A stretch of 5,345 nt of DNA. It comes from Jiangellaceae bacterium (lineage in GTDB: Bacteria > Actinomycetota > Actinomycetes > Jiangellales > Jiangellaceae). Positions 5,170 to 5,345 of the stretch are shown here, one piece after another (within the stretch, counting starts at the first letter, position 1; every line of letters begins with the position of its first letter). The translations under genes were made by a program, and so were the position numbers. The stretch spans positions 1-5,345 of the forward strand of contig JASLBX010000287.1 of NCBI GenBank assembly GCA_030146385.1, read 5' to 3'. The notes under the pieces were generated by a model. The model did not search any database. It worked only from the letters and a program-made list of their open reading frames with translations, and was not told the DNA's origin.

Positions 5170-5345
5170 TACTTGCCTCCTGTTGTAGCGATCCCCCGAA
5201 CGAGATAGCGCTGCCCAATGAGGAATGCCAAGAAGACGGGGACCAGCGATACGACGCTCATGGCGAACATTGATCCCCACGAGGTGGCCATGGTCGAGTC
5301 GACGAATGAACGCAACGCGACCGGCACGGTGTACATGTCCGGGTC
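5169..5345 (-). CDS. C-terminal end of a MalG-type carbohydrate ABC permease (partial)
   Basis: The last 58 codons of an inner-membrane permease subunit are visible; the start and the EAA loop lie beyond the right edge. The translation begins DPDMYTVPVALRSFVDS and continues through W-G-S-M-F-A-M-S-V to a final hydrophobic helix (about visible residues 25-44, ending LVPVFLAFLIG). It closes with Q-R-Y-L-V-R-G-I and a short Thr/Gly/Lys tail before TAA. The pattern 'Y-T-V-P-V ... W-G-x-M-x-A ... P-V-x-x-x-F-L ... Q-R-Y-x-V-R-G' is the standard C terminus of MalG-like CUT1 permeases. It partners with a second permease (expected upstream), the solute-binding lipoprotein downstream, and an ATPase not seen here. 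Confidence 0.92.
   Translation of the reverse strand, partial: DPDMYTVPVALRSFVDSTMATSWGSMFAMSVVSLVPVFLAFLIGQRYLVRGIATTGGK

Noticed and set aside
4484..5188. Long + strand open frame (234 codons) antisense to the solute-binding protein gene
   Set aside because: No recognisable domain and no convincing ribosome binding site; the opposite strand encodes a full lipoprotein family member.
5141..5218. N-terminal extension of the solute-binding protein to an upstream start at 5218
   Set aside because: It would overlap the permease gene by about 50 bases and put 26 non-signal residues before a clear lipoprotein signal peptide; the ATG at 5140 has a good ribosome binding site.

Overview
The window looks like chromosomal DNA from a high-GC actinobacterium. 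The evidence is strong G/C preference at third codon positions, GTG use as a start, good Shine-Dalgarno sequences, an actinobacterial-style lipoprotein with an acidic Gly/Ala/Asp/Glu-rich tether, and tightly packed, overlapping genes. The genus cannot be fixed from the sequence alone. Every stretch is coding or a short junction: there are no RNA genes, mobile elements or CRISPR arrays, and no non-coding gap exceeds about 40 bases.

Layout. On the + strand, 1-1022 is a LacI-family regulator that lacks only its first few codons at the left edge. Everything else is on the - strand and reads right to left as one apparent operon: the last 58 codons of a MalG-type sugar ABC permease (5169-5345), a lipoprotein solute-binding protein (3782-5140), a Gfo/Idh/MocA NAD(P)-dependent oxidoreductase (2646-3746), a DUF6807 protein (1738-2649; the family's old label 'PmoA' is misleading) and a single-domain cupin with a long helical C-terminal part (1043-1741). 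The last three genes are joined by GTGA and ATGA four-base stop/start overlaps. The regulator and the cupin gene meet tail to tail across 20 bases, with no recognisable intrinsic terminator.

How it may work (inference). A CUT1-type importer binds and takes up a carbohydrate or glycoside. The oxidoreductase oxidises or epimerises it, and the DUF6807 and cupin proteins carry out or support further steps that have no established chemistry. The LacI-family protein is the obvious candidate sensor, but the operon promoter and operator lie beyond the right edge. No ATPase gene is visible; many actinobacterial sugar importers share a multitasking ATPase encoded elsewhere.

Points worth a second look: (i) a 10-codon mini-ORF that starts on the permease stop codon and ends on the solute-binding protein start codon, with its own strong ribosome binding site; (ii) an all-G/C intercistronic hairpin between the transporter and enzyme halves of the operon, abutting the oxidoreductase ribosome binding site; (iii) a perfect 13-bp inverted repeat with a 3-nt loop inside the oxidoreductase gene, plus two further long palindromic structures inside genes; (iv) a Gly where Gfo/Idh/MocA enzymes usually carry the catalytic Asp; (v) the oxidoreductase-DUF6807-cupin cassette itself, whose chemistry is unknown.
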